64,000 nt of DNA, taken from NCBI RefSeq assembly GCF_027744825.2, contig NW_026527055.1:248001-312000 (forward strand). The letters are read 5' to 3'. The notes beneath the pieces are model-generated. The model did no database searches and was not told the origin of the DNA. It saw only the letters and a list, made by a program, of their open reading frames with translations. The position numbers and the translations under genes were made by a program. Of the stretch, positions 1 to 11,656 are shown piece after piece (position 1 is the stretch's first letter; each line of letters begins with the position of its first letter). Origin of the DNA: Synchiropus splendidus (lineage: Eukaryota; Chordata; Actinopteri; Syngnathiformes; Callionymidae).

Positions 1-9
1 AACTGTCTG

Positions 10-37
10 AAGTGTTTTTCCAAAGTTATCAACACTT
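10..37. repeat. Inverted repeat 1 of the monomer (7-bp arms, 14-bp spacer)
   Basis: AAGTGTT at monomer positions 10-16 is the exact reverse complement of AACACTT at 31-37. The arms are separated by 14 bases. The same pair is found at this place in almost every monomer across the window, so it recurs every 188 bp. The spacer holds the class-determining bases 21 and 30, while the arms are almost invariant. A few monomers break an arm, for example 'gaactg' at about 34224, 38173 and 45504, and 'gaggtg' at about 38549 and 39677. It could form a small hairpin in RNA or extruded DNA; whether it does is not shown. Confidence 0.8.
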
Positions 38-73
38 TTATGTTTGGCGTTCCGAAACCCACCTTATCTCAGG

Positions 74-112
74 CTGAAAAGCGTTTTTGTGCATTGTGCC
101 ATAACTTTTCAG
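74..112. repeat. Inverted repeat 2 of the monomer (8-bp arms, 23-bp spacer)
   Basis: CTGAAAAG at monomer positions 74-81 is the exact reverse complement of CTTTTCAG at 105-112, with 23 bases between. It is present in nearly all copies. The spacer contains the GT/AC class switch at 89-90 and, in the GT form, two direct copies of 'ttgtgc'. Exceptions are rare and some are inherited between sister blocks: 'actttacag' at about 18154 and 29621, and 'cttctcag' at about 40713, 53685, 59701 and 63649. Short dyads are reported to be common in centromere satellites that lack CENP-B boxes; applying that here is inference. Confidence 0.8.
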
Positions 113-113
113 G

Positions 114-121
114 GAAGCTTC
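114..121. repeat. Palindrome GAAGCTTC containing a HindIII site, once per monomer
   Basis: The palindrome GAAGCTTC lies at monomer positions 114-121, with HindIII (AAGCTT) at 115-120, and recurs each 188 bp. Class D and some other monomers have A at 114, which shortens the palindrome but keeps the HindIII site. I noticed losses at eight places reading 'gcatcag' (26061, 26625, 30948, 38845, 39973, 52005, 53133, 58961), all in class A monomers, and singly near 15533, 21737, 25683 and 61781. An extra site ('aagcttttt') appears near 33918 and 44822 in sister copies. HindIII digestion should therefore give a 188-bp ladder with some dimers. Confidence 0.9.
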
Positions 122-3100
122 AGAACATGAAATTTTAACCTCCCACTATAGCAGAAAGGGTCTTTCTAGTAGTTGCACATCAAATCTAAGCTGTCTGAAG
201 TGTTTTTCAAAAGTTATCAACACTTTTATGTTTGGCGTTCCGAAACCCACCTTATCTTAGGCTGAAAAGCGTTGTTGTGCATTGTGCCATAACTTTTCAG
301 GAAAGCTTCAGAACATGAAATTTTAACCTCCCACTATAGCAGAAAGGGTCTTTCTAGTAGTTGCACATCAAATCTAAACTGTCTGAAGTGTTTTTCCAAA
401 GTTATTAACACTTTTATGTTTGGCGTTCCGAAACCCACCTTATCTCAGGCTGAAAAGCGTTTTTGTGCATTGTGCCATAACTTTTCAGGGAAGCTTCAGA
501 ACATGAAATTTTAACCTCCCACTATAGCAGAAAGGGTCTTTCTAGTAGTTGCACATCAAATCTAAACTGTCTGAAGTGTTTTTCCAAAGTTATCAACACT
601 TTTATGTTTGGCGTTCCGAAACCCACCTTATCTTAGGCTGAAAAGCGTTTTTACGCATTGTGCCATAACTTTTCAGGGAAGCTTCAGAACATGAAATTTT
701 AACCTCCCACTATAGCAGAAAGGGTCTTTCTAGTAGGTGCACATCAAATCTAAGCTGTCTGAAGTGTTTTTCGAAAGTTATCAACACTTTTATGTTTGGC
801 GTTCCGAAACCCACCTTATCTCAGGCTGAAAAGCGTTTTTGTGCATTGTGCCATAACTTTTCAGGGAAGCTTCAGAACATGAAATTTTAACCTCCCACTA
901 TAGCAGGAAAGGTCTTTCTAGTAGTTGCACATCAAATCTAAACTGTCTGAAATGTTTTTCCAAAGTTATTAACACTTTTATGTTTGGCGTTCCGAAACCC
1001 ACCTTATCTCAGGCTGAAAAGCGTTTTTGTGCATTGTGCCATAACTTTTCAGGGAAGCTTCAGAACATGAAATTTTAACCTCCCACTATAGCAGAAAGGG
1101 TCTTTCTAGTAGTTGCACATCAAATCTAAACTGTCTGAAGTGTTTTTCCAAAGTTATTAACACTTTTATGTTTGGCGTTCCGAAACCCACCTTATCTCAG
1201 GCTGAAAAGCGTTTTTACGCATTGTGCCATAACTTTTCAGGGAAGCTTCAGAACATGAAATTTTAACCTCCCACTATTGCAGAAAGGGTCTTTCTAGTAG
1301 GTGCACATCAAATCTAAGCTGTCTGAAGTGTTTTTCGAAAGTTATCAACACTTTTATGTTTGGCGTTCCGAAACCCACCTTATCTCAGGCTGAAAAGCGT
1401 TTTTGTGCATTGTGCCATAACTTTTCAGGGAAGCTTCAGAACATGAAATTTTAACCTCCCACTATAGCAGAAAGGGTCTTTCTAGTAGTTGCACATCAAA
1501 TCTAAACTGTCTGAAGTGTTTTTCCAAAGTTATTAACACTTTTATGTTTGGCGTTCCGAAACCCACCTTATCTCAGGCTGAAAAGCGTTTTTGTGCATTG
1601 TGCCATAACTTTTCAGGGAAGCTTCAGAACATGAAATTTTAACCTCCCACTATAGCAGAAAGGGTCTTTCTAGTAGTTGCACATCAAATCTAAACTGTCT
1701 GAAGTGTTTTTCCAAAGTTATTAACACTTTTATGTTTGGCGTTCCGAAACCCACCTTATCTCAGGCTGAAAAGCGTTTTTGTGCATTGTGCCATAACTTT
1801 TCAGGGAAGCTTCAGAACATGAAATTTTAACCTCCCACTATAGCAGAAAGGGTCTTTCTAGTAGTTGCACATCAAATCTAAACTGTCTGAAGTGTTTTTC
1901 CAAAGTTATCAACACTTTTATGTTTGGCGTTCCGAAACCCACCTTATCTCAGGCTGAAAAGCGTTTTTACGCATTGTGCCATAACTTTTCAGGGAAGCTT
2001 CAGAACATGAAATTTTAACCTCCCACTATAGCAGAAAGGGTCTTTCTAGTAGGTGCACATCAAATCTAAGCTGTCTGAAGTGTTTTTCGAAAGTTATCAA
2101 CACTTTTATGTTTGGCGTTCCGAAACCCACCTTATCTCAGGCTGAAAAGCGTTTTTGTGCATTGTGCCATAACTTTTCAGGGAAGCTTCAGAACATGAAA
2201 TTTTAACCTCCCACTATAGCAGAAAGGGTCTTTCTAGTAGTTGCACATCAAATCTAAACTGTCTGAAGTGTTTTTCCAAAGTTATTAACACTTTTATGTT
2301 TGGCGTTCCGAAACCCACCTTATCTCAGGCTGAAAAGCGTTTTTGTGCATTGTGCCATAACTTTTCAGGGAAGCTTCAGAACATGAAAATTTAACCTCCC
2401 ACTATAGCAGAAAGGGTCTTTCTAGTAGTTGCACATCAAATCTAAACTGTCTGAAGTGTTTTTCCAAAGTTATTAACACTTTTATGTTTGGCGTTCCGAA
2501 ACCCACCTTATCTCAGGCTGAAAAGCGTTTTTGTGCATTGTGCCATAACTTTTCAGGGAAGCTTCAGAACATGAAATTTTAACCTCCCACTATAGCAGAA
2601 AGGGTCTTTCTAGTAGTTGCACATCAAATCTAAACTGTCTGAAGTGTTTTTCCAAAGTTATCAACACTTTTATGTTTTGCGTTCCGAAACCCACCTTATC
2701 TCAGGCTGAAAAGCGTTTTTACGCATTGTGCCATAACTTTTCAGGGAAGCTTCAGAACATGAAATTTTAACCTCCCACTATAGCAGAAAGGGTCTTTCTA
2801 GTAGGTGCACATCAAATCTAAGCTGTCTGAAGTGTTTTTCGAAAGTTATCAACACTTTTATGTTTGGCGTTCCGAAACCCACCTTATCTCAGGCTGAAAT
2901 GCGTTTTTGTGCATTGTGCCATAACTTTTCAGGGAAGCTTCAGAACATGAAATTTTAACCTCCCACTATAGCAGAAAGGGTCTTTCTAGTAGTTGCACAT
3001 CAAATCTAAGTTGTCTGAAGTGTTTTTCCAAAGTTATCAACACTTTTATGTTTGGCGTTCCGAAACCCACCTTATCTCAGGCTGAAAAGCGTTTTTGTGC

Positions 3101-3760
3101 ATTGTGCCATAACTTTTCAGGAAAGCTTCAGAACATGAAATTTTAACCTCCCACTATAGCAGAAAGGGTCTTTCTAGTAGTTGCACATCAAATCTAAACT
3201 GTTTGAAGTGTTTTTCCAAAGTTATCAACACTTTTATGTTTGGCGTTCCGAAACCCACCTTATCTCAGGCTGAAAAGCGTTTTTACGCATTGTGCCATAA
3301 CTTTTCAGGGAAGCTTCAGAACATGAAATTTTAACCTCCCACTATAGCAGAAAGGGTCTTTCTAGTAGGTGCACATCAAATCTAAGCTCTCTGAAGTGTT
3401 TTTCAAAAGTTATCAACACTTTTATGTTTGGCGTTCCGAAACCCACCTTATCTCAGGCTGAAAAGCGTTTTTGTGCATTGTGCCATAACTTTTCAGGAAA
3501 GCTTCAGAACATGAAATTTTAACCTCCCACTATAGCAGAAAGGGTCTTTCTAGTAGTTGCACATCAAATCTAAACTGTCTGAAGTGTTTTTCCAAAGTTA
3601 TTAACACTTTTATGTTTGGCGTTCCGAAACCCACCTTATCTCAGGCTGAAAAGCGTTTTTGTGCATTGTGCCATAACTTTTCAGGGAAGCTTCAGAACAT
3701 GAAATTTTAACCTCCCACTATAGCAGAAAGGGTCTTTCTAGTAGTTGCACATCAAATCTA

Positions 3761-5264
3761 AACTGTCTGAAGTGTTTTTCCAAAGTTATCAACACTTTTA
3801 TGTTTGGCGTTCCGAAACCCACCTTATCTCAGGCTGAAAAGCGTTTTTACGCATTGTGCCATAACTTTTCAGGGAAGCTTCAGAACATGAAATTTTAACC
3901 TCCCACTATGGCAGAAAGGGTCTTTCTAGTAGGTGCACATCAAATCTAAGCTGTCTGAAGTGTTTTTCGAAAGTTATCAACACTTTTATGTTTGGCGTTC
4001 CGAAACCCACCTTATCTCAGGCTGAAAAGCGTTTTTGTGCATTGTGCCATAACTTTTCAGGGAAGCTTCAGAACATGAAATTTTAACCTCCCACTATAGC
4101 AGGAAGGGTCTTTCTAGTAGTTGCACATCAAATCTAAACTGTCTGAAATGTTTTTCCAAAGTTATTAACACTTTTATGTTTGGCGTTCCGAAACCCACCT
4201 TATCTCAGGCTGAAAAGCGTTTTTGTGCATTGTGCCATAACTTTTCAGGAAAGCTTCAGAACATGAAATTTTAACCTCCCACTATAGCAGAAAGGGTCTT
4301 TCTAGTAGTTGCACATCAAATCTAAACTGTCTGAAGTGTTTTTCCAAAGTTATTAACACTTTTATGTTTGGCGTTCCGAAACCCACCTTATCTCAGGCTG
4401 AAAAGCGTTTTTGTGCATTGTGCCATAACTTTTCAGGGAAGCTTCAGAACATGAAATTTTAACCTCCCACTATAGCAGAAAGGGTCTTTCTAGTAGTTGC
4501 ACATCAAATCTAAACTGTCTGAAGTGTTTTTCCAAAGTTATCAACACTTTTATGTTTGGCGTTCCGAAACCCACCTTATCTCAGGCTGAAAAGCGTTTTT
4601 ACGCATTGTGCCATAACTTTTCAGGGAAGCTTCAGAACATGAAATTTTAACCTCCCACTATGGCAGAAAGGGTCTTTCTAGTAGGTGCACATCAAATCTA
4701 AGCTGTCTGAAGTGTTTTTCGAAAGTTATCAACACTTTTATGTTTGGCGTTCCGAAACCCACCTTATCTCAGGCTGAAAAGCGTTTTTGTGCATTGTGCC
4801 ATAACTTTTCAGGGAAGCTTCAGAACATGAAATTTTAACCTCCCACTATAGCAGGAAGGGTCTTTCTAGTAGTTGCACATCAAATCTAAACTGTCTGAAA
4901 TGTTTTTCCAAAGTTATTAACACTTTTATGTTTGGCGTTCCGAAACCCACCTTATCTCAGGCTGAAAAGCGTTTTTGTGCATTGTGCCATAACTTTTCAG
5001 GGAAGCTTCAGAACATGAAATTTTAACCTCCCACTATAGCAGAAAGGGTCTTTCTAGTAGTTGCACATCAAATCTAAACTGTCTGAAGTGTTTTTCCAAA
5101 GTTATTAACACTTTTATGTTTGGCGTTCCGAAACCCACCTTATCTCAGGCTGTAAAGCGTTTTTGTGCATTGTGCCATAACTTTTCAGGGAAGCTTCAGA
5201 ACATGAAATTTTAACCTCCCACTATAGCAGAAAGGGTCTTTCTAGTAGTTGCACATCAAATCTA
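3761..5264 (+). repeat. Two adjacent 752-bp higher-order units (A-B-C-C)
   Basis: 3761-4512 and 4513-5264 are consecutive four-monomer units of the same composition: A, B, C, C. They share rare bases at exactly 752-bp spacing, including 'tatggcag' at 3907 and 4659, 'gcaggaaggg' near 4099 and 4851, and 'gaaatg' near 4145 and 4897. These shared rare variants show that the four-monomer block, not the single monomer, was the unit copied. It is the clearest example in the window of the basic 4-mer. Confidence 0.85.
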
Positions 5265-6956
5265 AACTGTCTGAAGTGTTTTTCCAAAGTTATCAACACT
5301 TTTATGTTTGGCGTTCCGAAACCCACCTTATCTCAGGCTGAAAAGCGTTTTTACGCATTGTGCCATAACTTTTCAGGGAAGCTTCAGAACATGAAATTTT
5401 AACCTCCCACTATTGCAGAAAGGGTCTTTCTAGTAGGTGCACATCAAATCTAAGCTGTCTGAAGTGTTTTTCGAAAGTTATCAACACTTTTATGTTTGGC
5501 GTTCCGAAACCCACCTTATCTCAGGCTGAAAAGCGTTTTTGTGCATTGTGCCATAACTTTTCAGGGAAGCTTCAGAACATGAAATTTTAACCTCCCACTA
5601 TAGCAGAAAGGGTCTTTCTAGTAGTTGCACATCAAATCTAAACTGTCTGAAGTGTTTTTCCAAAGTTATTAACACTTTTATGTTTGGCGTTCCGAAACCC
5701 ACCTTATCTCAGGCTGAAAAGCGTTTTTGTGCATTGTGCCATAACTTTTCAGGGAAGCTTCAGAACATGAAATTTTAACCTCCCACTATAGCAGAAAGGG
5801 TCTTTCTAGTAGTTGCACATCAAATCTAAACTGTTTGAAGTGTTTTTCCAAAGTTATTAACACTTTTATGTTTGGCGTTCCGAAACCCACCTTATCTCAG
5901 GCTGAAAAGCGTTTTTGTGCATTGTGCCATAACTTTTCAGGGAAGCTTCAGAACATGAAATTTTAACCTCCCACTATAGCAGAAAGGGTCTTTCTAGTAG
6001 TTGCACATCAAATCTAAACTGTCTGAAGTGTTTTTCCAAAGTTATTAACACTTTTATGTTTGGCGTTCCGAAACCCACCTTATCTCAGGCTGAAAAGCGT
6101 TTTTGTGCATTGTGCCATAACTTTTCAGGGAAGCTTCAGAACATGAAATTTTAACCTCCCACTATAGCAGAAAGGGTCTTTCTAGTAGTTGCACATCAAA
6201 TCTAAACTGTCTGAAGTGTTTTTCCAAAGTTATCAACACTTTTATGTTTGGCGTTCCGAAACCCACCTTTTCTCAGGCTGAAAAGCGTTTTTACGAATTG
6301 TGCCATAACTTTTCAGGGAAGCTTCAGAACATGAAATTTTAACCTCCCACAATAGCAGAAAGGGTCTTTCTAGTAGGTGCACATCAAATCTAAGCTGTCT
6401 GAAGTGTTTTTCGAAAGTTATCAACACTTTTATGTTTGGCGTTCCGAAACCCACCTTATCTCAGGCTGAAAAGCGTTTTTGTGCATTGTGCCATAACTTT
6501 TCAGGGAAGCTTCAGAACATGAAATTTTAACCTCCCACTATAGTAGATAGGGTCTTTCTAGTAGTTGCACATCAAATCTAAGCTGTCTGAAGTGTTTTTC
6601 AAAAGTTATCAACACTTTTATGTTTGGCGTTCCGAAACCCACCTTATCTCAGGCTGAAAAGCGTTTTTGTGCATTGTGCCATAACTTTTCAGGAAAGCTT
6701 CAGAACATGAAATTTTAACCTCCCACTATAGCAGAAAGGGTCTTTCTAGTAGTTGCACATCAAATCTAAACTGTCTGAAGTGTTTTTCCAAAGTTATCAA
6801 CACTTTTATGTTTGGCGTTCCGAAACCCACCTTATCTCAGGCTGAAAAGCGTTTTTACGCATTGTGCCATAACTTTTCAGGGAAGCTTCAGAACATGAAA
6901 TTTTAACCTCCCACTATAGCAGAAAGGGTCTTTCTAGTAGTTGCACATCAAATCTA

Positions 6957-7144
6957 AGCTGTCTGAAGTGTTTTTCAAAAGTTATCAACACTTTTATGTT
7001 TGGCGTTCCGAAACCCACCTTATCTCAGGCTGAAAAGCGTTTTTACGCATTGTGCCATAACTTTTCAGGGAAGCTTCAGAACATGAAATTTTAACCTCCC
7101 ACTATAGCAGAAAGGGTCTTTCTAGTAGGTGCACATCAAATCTA
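6957..7144 (+). repeat. Hybrid D/A monomer
   Basis: The left part has the D signature (G2, 'ttcaaaag' at 17-24) and the right part has the A signature (AC at 89-90, 'caggg', and a following 'taggtgc'). It directly follows an ordinary A at 6769, an A-A spacing of 1. The simplest reading is an exchange within a monomer between positions 22 and 88. A second monomer of the same make-up lies at 9025-9212, and another at 24253-24440. Confidence 0.8.
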
Positions 7145-9024
7145 AGCTGTCTGAAGTGTTTTTCGAAAGTTATCAACACTTTTATGTTTGGCGTTCCGAA
7201 ACCCACCTTATCTCAGGCTGAAAAGCGTTTTTGTGCATTGTGCCATAACTTTTCAGGGAAGCTTCAGAACATGAAATTTTAACCTCCCACTATAGCAGAA
7301 AGGGTCTTTCTAGTAGTTGCACATCAAATCTAAGCTGTCTGAAGTGTTTTTCAAAAGTTATCAACACTTTTATGGTTGGCGTTCCGAAACCCACCTTATC
7401 TCAGGCTGAAAAGCGTTTTTGTGCATTGTGCCATAACTTTTCAGGAAAGCTTCAGAACATGAAATTTTAACCTCCCACTATAGCAGAAAGGGTCTTTCTA
7501 GTAGTTGCACATCAAATCTAAACTGTCTGAAGTGTTTTTCCAAAGTTATCAACACTTTTATGTTTGGCGTTCCGAAACCCACCTTATCTCAGGCTGAAAA
7601 GCGTTTTTACGCATTGTGCCATAACTTTTCAGGGAAGCTTCAGAACATGAAATTTTAACCTCCCACTATAGCAGAAAGGGTCTTTCTAGTAGGTGCACAT
7701 CAAATCTAAGCTGTCTGAAGTGTTTTTCGAAAGTTATCAACACTTTTATGTTTGGCGTTCCGAAACCCACCTTATCTCAGGCTGAAAAGCGTTTTTGTGC
7801 ATTGTGCCATAACTTTTCAGGGAAGCTTCAGAACATGAAATTTTAACCTCCCACTATAGCAGAAAGGGTCTTTCTAGTAGTTGCACATCAAATCTAAACT
7901 GTCTGAAGTGTTTTTCCAAAGTTATTAACACTTTTATGTTTGGCGTTCCGAAACCCACCTTATCTCAGGCTGAAAAGCGTTTTTGTGCATTGTGCCATAA
8001 CTTTTCAGGGAAGCTTCAGAACATGAAATTTTAACCTCCCACTATAGCAGAAAGGGTCTTTCTAGTAGTTGCACATCAAATCTAAACTGTCTGAAGTGTT
8101 TTTCCAAAGTTATTAACACTTTTATGTTTGGCGTTCCGAAACCCACCTTATCTCAGGCTGAAAAGCGTTTTTGTGCATTGTGCCATAACTTTTCAGGGAA
8201 GCTTCAGAACATGAAATTTTAACCTCCCACTATAGCAGAAAGGGTCTTTCTAGTAGTTGCACATCAAATCTAAACTGTCTGAAGTGTTTTTCCAAAGTTA
8301 TTAACACTTTTATGTTTGGCGTTCCGAAACCCACCTTATCTCAGGCTGAAAAGCGTTTTTGTGCATTGTGCCATAACTTTTCAGGGAAGCTTCAGAACAT
8401 GAAATTTTAACCTCCCACTATAGCAGAAAGGGTCTTTCTAGTAGTTGCACATCAAATCTAAACTGTCTGAAGTGTTTTTCCAAAGTTATTAACACTTTTA
8501 TGTTTGGCGTTCCGAAACCCACCTTATCTCAGGCTGAAAAGCGTTTTTGTGCATTGTGCCATAACTTTTCAGGGAAGCTTCAGAACATGAAATTTTAACC
8601 TCCCACTATAGCAGAAAGGGTCTTTCTAGTAGTTGCACATCAAATCTAAACTGTCTGAAGTGTTTTTCCAAAGTTATCAACACTTTTATGTTTTGCGTTC
8701 CGAAACCCACCTTATCTCAGGCTGAAAAGCGTTTTTGTGCATTGTGCCATAACTTTTCAGGAAAGCTTCAGAACATGAAATTTTAACCTCCCACTATAGC
8801 AGAAAGGGTCTTTCTAGTAGTTGCACATCAAATCTAAACTGTCTGAAGTGTTTTTCCAAAGTTATCAACACTTTTATGTTTGGCGTTCCGAAACCCACCT
8901 TATCTCAGGCTGAAAAGCGTTTTTACGCATTGTGCCATAACTTTTCAGGGAAGCTTCAGAACATGAAATTTTAACCTCCCACTATAGCAGAAAGGGTCTT
9001 TCTAGTAGTTGCACATCAAATCTA

Positions 9025-9212
9025 AGCTGTCTGAAGTGTTTTTCAAAAGTTATCAACACTTTTATGTTTGGCGTTCCGAAACCCACCTTATCTCAGGCTG
9101 AAAAGCGTTTTTACGCATTGTGCCATAACTTTTCAGGGAAGCTTCAGAACATGAAATTTTAACCTCCCACTATAGCAGAAAGGGTCTTTCTAGTAGTTGC
9201 ACATCAAATCTA
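9025..9212 (+). repeat. Hybrid D/A monomer within three consecutive AC monomers
   Basis: This has the D signature at the left ('agctgtct', 'ttcaaaag') and the A signature at the right ('ttttacgc'). It sits between A monomers at 8837 and 9213, so three AC-type monomers occur in a row, which is seen nowhere else here. It could share ancestry with the hybrid at 6957-7144 or be independent; the bases do not decide. Confidence 0.75.
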
Positions 9213-11656
9213 AACTGTCTGAAGTGTTTTTCCAAAGTTATCAACACTTTTATGTTTGGCGTTCCGAAACCCACCTTATCTCAGGCTGAAAAGCGTTTTT
9301 ACGCATTGTGCCATAACTTTTCAGGGAAGCTTCAGAACATGAAATTTTAACCTCCCACTATAGCAGAAAGGGTCTTTCTAGTAGGTGCACACCAAATCTA
9401 AGCTCTCTGAAGTGTTTTTCGAAAGTTATCAACACTTTTATGTTTGGCGTTCCGAAACCCACCTTATCTCAGGCTGAAAAGCGTTTTTGTGCATTGTGCC
9501 ATAACTTTTCAGGAAAGCTTCAGAACATGAAATTTTAACCTCCCACTATAGCAGAAAGGGTCTTTCTAGTAGTTGCACATCAAATCTAAACTGTCTGAAG
9601 TGTTTTTCCAAAGTTATTAACACTTTTATGTTTGGCGTTCCGAAACCCACCTTATCTCAGGCTGAAAAGCGTTTTTGTGCATTGTGCCATAACTTTTCAG
9701 GGAAGCTTCAGAACATGAAATTTTAACCTCCCACTATAGCAGAAAGGGTCTTTCTAGTAGTTGCACATCAAATCTAAACTGTCTGAAGTGTTTTTCCAAA
9801 GTTATTAACACTTTTATGTTTGGCGTTCCGAAACCCACCTTATCTCAGGCTGAAAAGCGTTTTTGTGCATTGTGCCATACCTTTTCAGGGAAGCTTCAGA
9901 ACATGAAATTTTAACCTCCCACTATAGCAGAAAGGGTCTTTCTAGTAGTTGCACATCAAATCTAAACTGTCTGAAGTGTTTTTCCAAAGTTATCAACACT
10001 TTTATGTTTAGCGTTCCGAAACCCACCTTATCTCAGGCTGAAAAGCGTTTTTACGCATTGTGCCATAACTTTTCAGGGAAGCTTCAGAACATGAAATTTT
10101 AACCTCCCACTATAGCAGAAAGGGTCTTTCTAGTAGGTGCACATCAAATCTAAGCTGTCTGAAGTGTTTTTCGAAAGTTATCAACACTTTTATGTTTGGC
10201 GTTCCGAAACCCACCTTATCTCAGGCTGAAAAGCGTTTTTGTGCATTGTGCCATAACTTTTCAGGGAAGCTTCAGAACATGAAATTTTAACCTCCCACTA
10301 TAGCAGAAAGGGTCTTTCTAGTAGTTGCACATCAAATCTAAGCTGTCTGAAGTGTTTTTCAAAAGTTATCAACACTTTTATGTTTGGCGTTCCGAAACCC
10401 ACCTTATCTCAGGCTGAAAAGCGTTTTTGTGCATTGTGCCATAACTTTTCAGGAAAGCTTCAGAACATGAAATTTTAACCTCCCACTATAGCAGAAAGGG
10501 TCTTTCTAGTAATTGCACATCAAATCTAAACTGTCTGAAGTGTTTTTCCAAAGTTATCAACACTTTTATGTTTGGCGTTCCGAAACCCACCTTATCTCAG
10601 GCTGAAAAGCGTTTTTACGCATTGTGCCATAACTTTTCAGGGAAGCTTCAGAACATGAAATTTTAACCTCCCACTATAGCAGAAAGGGTCTTTCTAGTAG
10701 GTGCACATCAAATCTAAGCTCTCTGAAGTGTTTTTCGAAAGTTATCAACACTTTTATGTTTGGCGTTCCGAAACCCACCTTATCTCAGGCTGAAAAGCGT
10801 TTTTGTGCATTGTGCCATAACTTTTCAGGGAAGCTTCAGAACATGAAATTTTAACCTCCCACTATAGCAGAAAGGGTCTTTCTAGTAGTTGCACATCAAA
10901 TCTAAACTGTCTGAAGTGTTTTTCCAAAGTTATTAACACTTTTATGTTTGGCGTTCCGAAACCCACCTTATCTCAGGCTGAAAAGCGTTTTTGTGCATTG
11001 TGCCATAACTTTTCAGGGAAGCTTCAGAACATGAAATTTTAACCTCCCACGATAGCAGAAAGGGTCTTTCTAGTAGTTGCACATCAAATCTAAACTGTCT
11101 GAAGTGTTTTTCCAAAGTTATCAACACTTTTATGTTTGGCGTTCCGAAACCCACCTTATCTCAGGCTGAAAAGCGTTTTTGTGCATTGTGCCATAACTTT
11201 TCAGGAAAGCTTCAGAACATGAAATTTTAACCTCCCAATATAGCAGAAAGGGTCTTTCTAGTAGTTGCACATCAAATCTAAACTGTCTGAAGTGTTTTTC
11301 CAAAGTTATCAACACTTTTATGTTTGGCGTTCCGAAACCCACCTTATCTCAGGCTGAAAAGCGTTTTTACGCATTGTGCCATAACTTTTCAGGGAAGCTT
11401 CAGAACATGAAATTTTAACCTCCCACTATAGCAGAAAGGGTCTTTCTAGTAGGTGCACATCAAATCTAAGCTGTCTGAAGTGTTTTTCGAAAGTTATCAA
11501 CACTTTTATGTTTGGCGTTCCGAAACCCACCTTATCTCAGGCTGAAAAGCGTTTTTGTGCATTGTGCCATAACTTTTCAGGGAAGCTTCAGAACATGAAA
11601 TTTTAACCTCCCACTATAGCAGAAAGGGTCTTTCTAGTAGTTGCACATCAAATCTA

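Larger units (their letters stand above)
1..188 (+). repeat. Reference monomer (class E), landmarks of the 188-bp unit
   Basis: This first complete copy is used here for numbering. Its landmarks, in order, are: 'aactgtctga' at 1-10; a T run at 15-19; variable base 21; variable base 30 within 'ttatcaac'; 'ggcgttccg' at 46-54; 'cccacc' at 58-63; 'ggctgaaaagcg' at 72-83; the variable pair at 89-90 (GT or AC); 'cattgtgcc' at 92-100; 'cttttcag' at 105-112; the HindIII site AAGCTT at 115-120; 'gaaattttaacc' at 129-140; 'cactatagcag' at 144-154; 'ggtctttc' at 159-166; variable base 173; 'gcacatcaaatct' at 175-187. CpG occurs at 48-49, 53-54 and 82-83. The start point is an arbitrary choice of register, not a biological boundary. 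Confidence 0.95.
1..6392 (+). repeat. Region I: units A-B-C and A-B-C-C
   Basis: Class A monomers start at 565, 1129, 1881, 2633, 3197, 3761, 4513, 5265 and 6205, giving spacings of 3, 4, 4, 3, 3, 4, 4 and 5 monomers. Most units read A, then B ('taggtgc' junction, 'ttcgaaag'), then one or two C monomers ('ttattaac'). D monomers ('ttcaaaag') appear near 189 and 3385. Rare variants link units: 'tattgcag' at 1275 and 5411 are 22 monomers apart, and 'gaaatg' occurs near 949, 4145 and 4897. The A at 6205 carries 'acgaattg' instead of 'acgcattg'. Nothing but satellite is present. Confidence 0.85.

Noticed and set aside
97..116. 3' splice-site-like 'cttttcag|g' in every monomer
   Set aside because: The motif is short and no exon, open frame or donor accompanies it. 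It is more simply one arm of inverted repeat 2.
1..188. CENP-B box
   Set aside because: TTCG occurs on the reverse strand of 'gttccgaa' and in class B 'ttcgaaag', but in no case is it followed at the required spacing by A and CGGG. No 17-bp match to the essential CENP-B box bases was found by eye.
9863..10102. 79-codon open frame on the plus strand
   Set aside because: It exists because one monomer has 'gccatacc' in place of 'gccataac', which removes a stop. It is satellite sequence with no recognisable domain.
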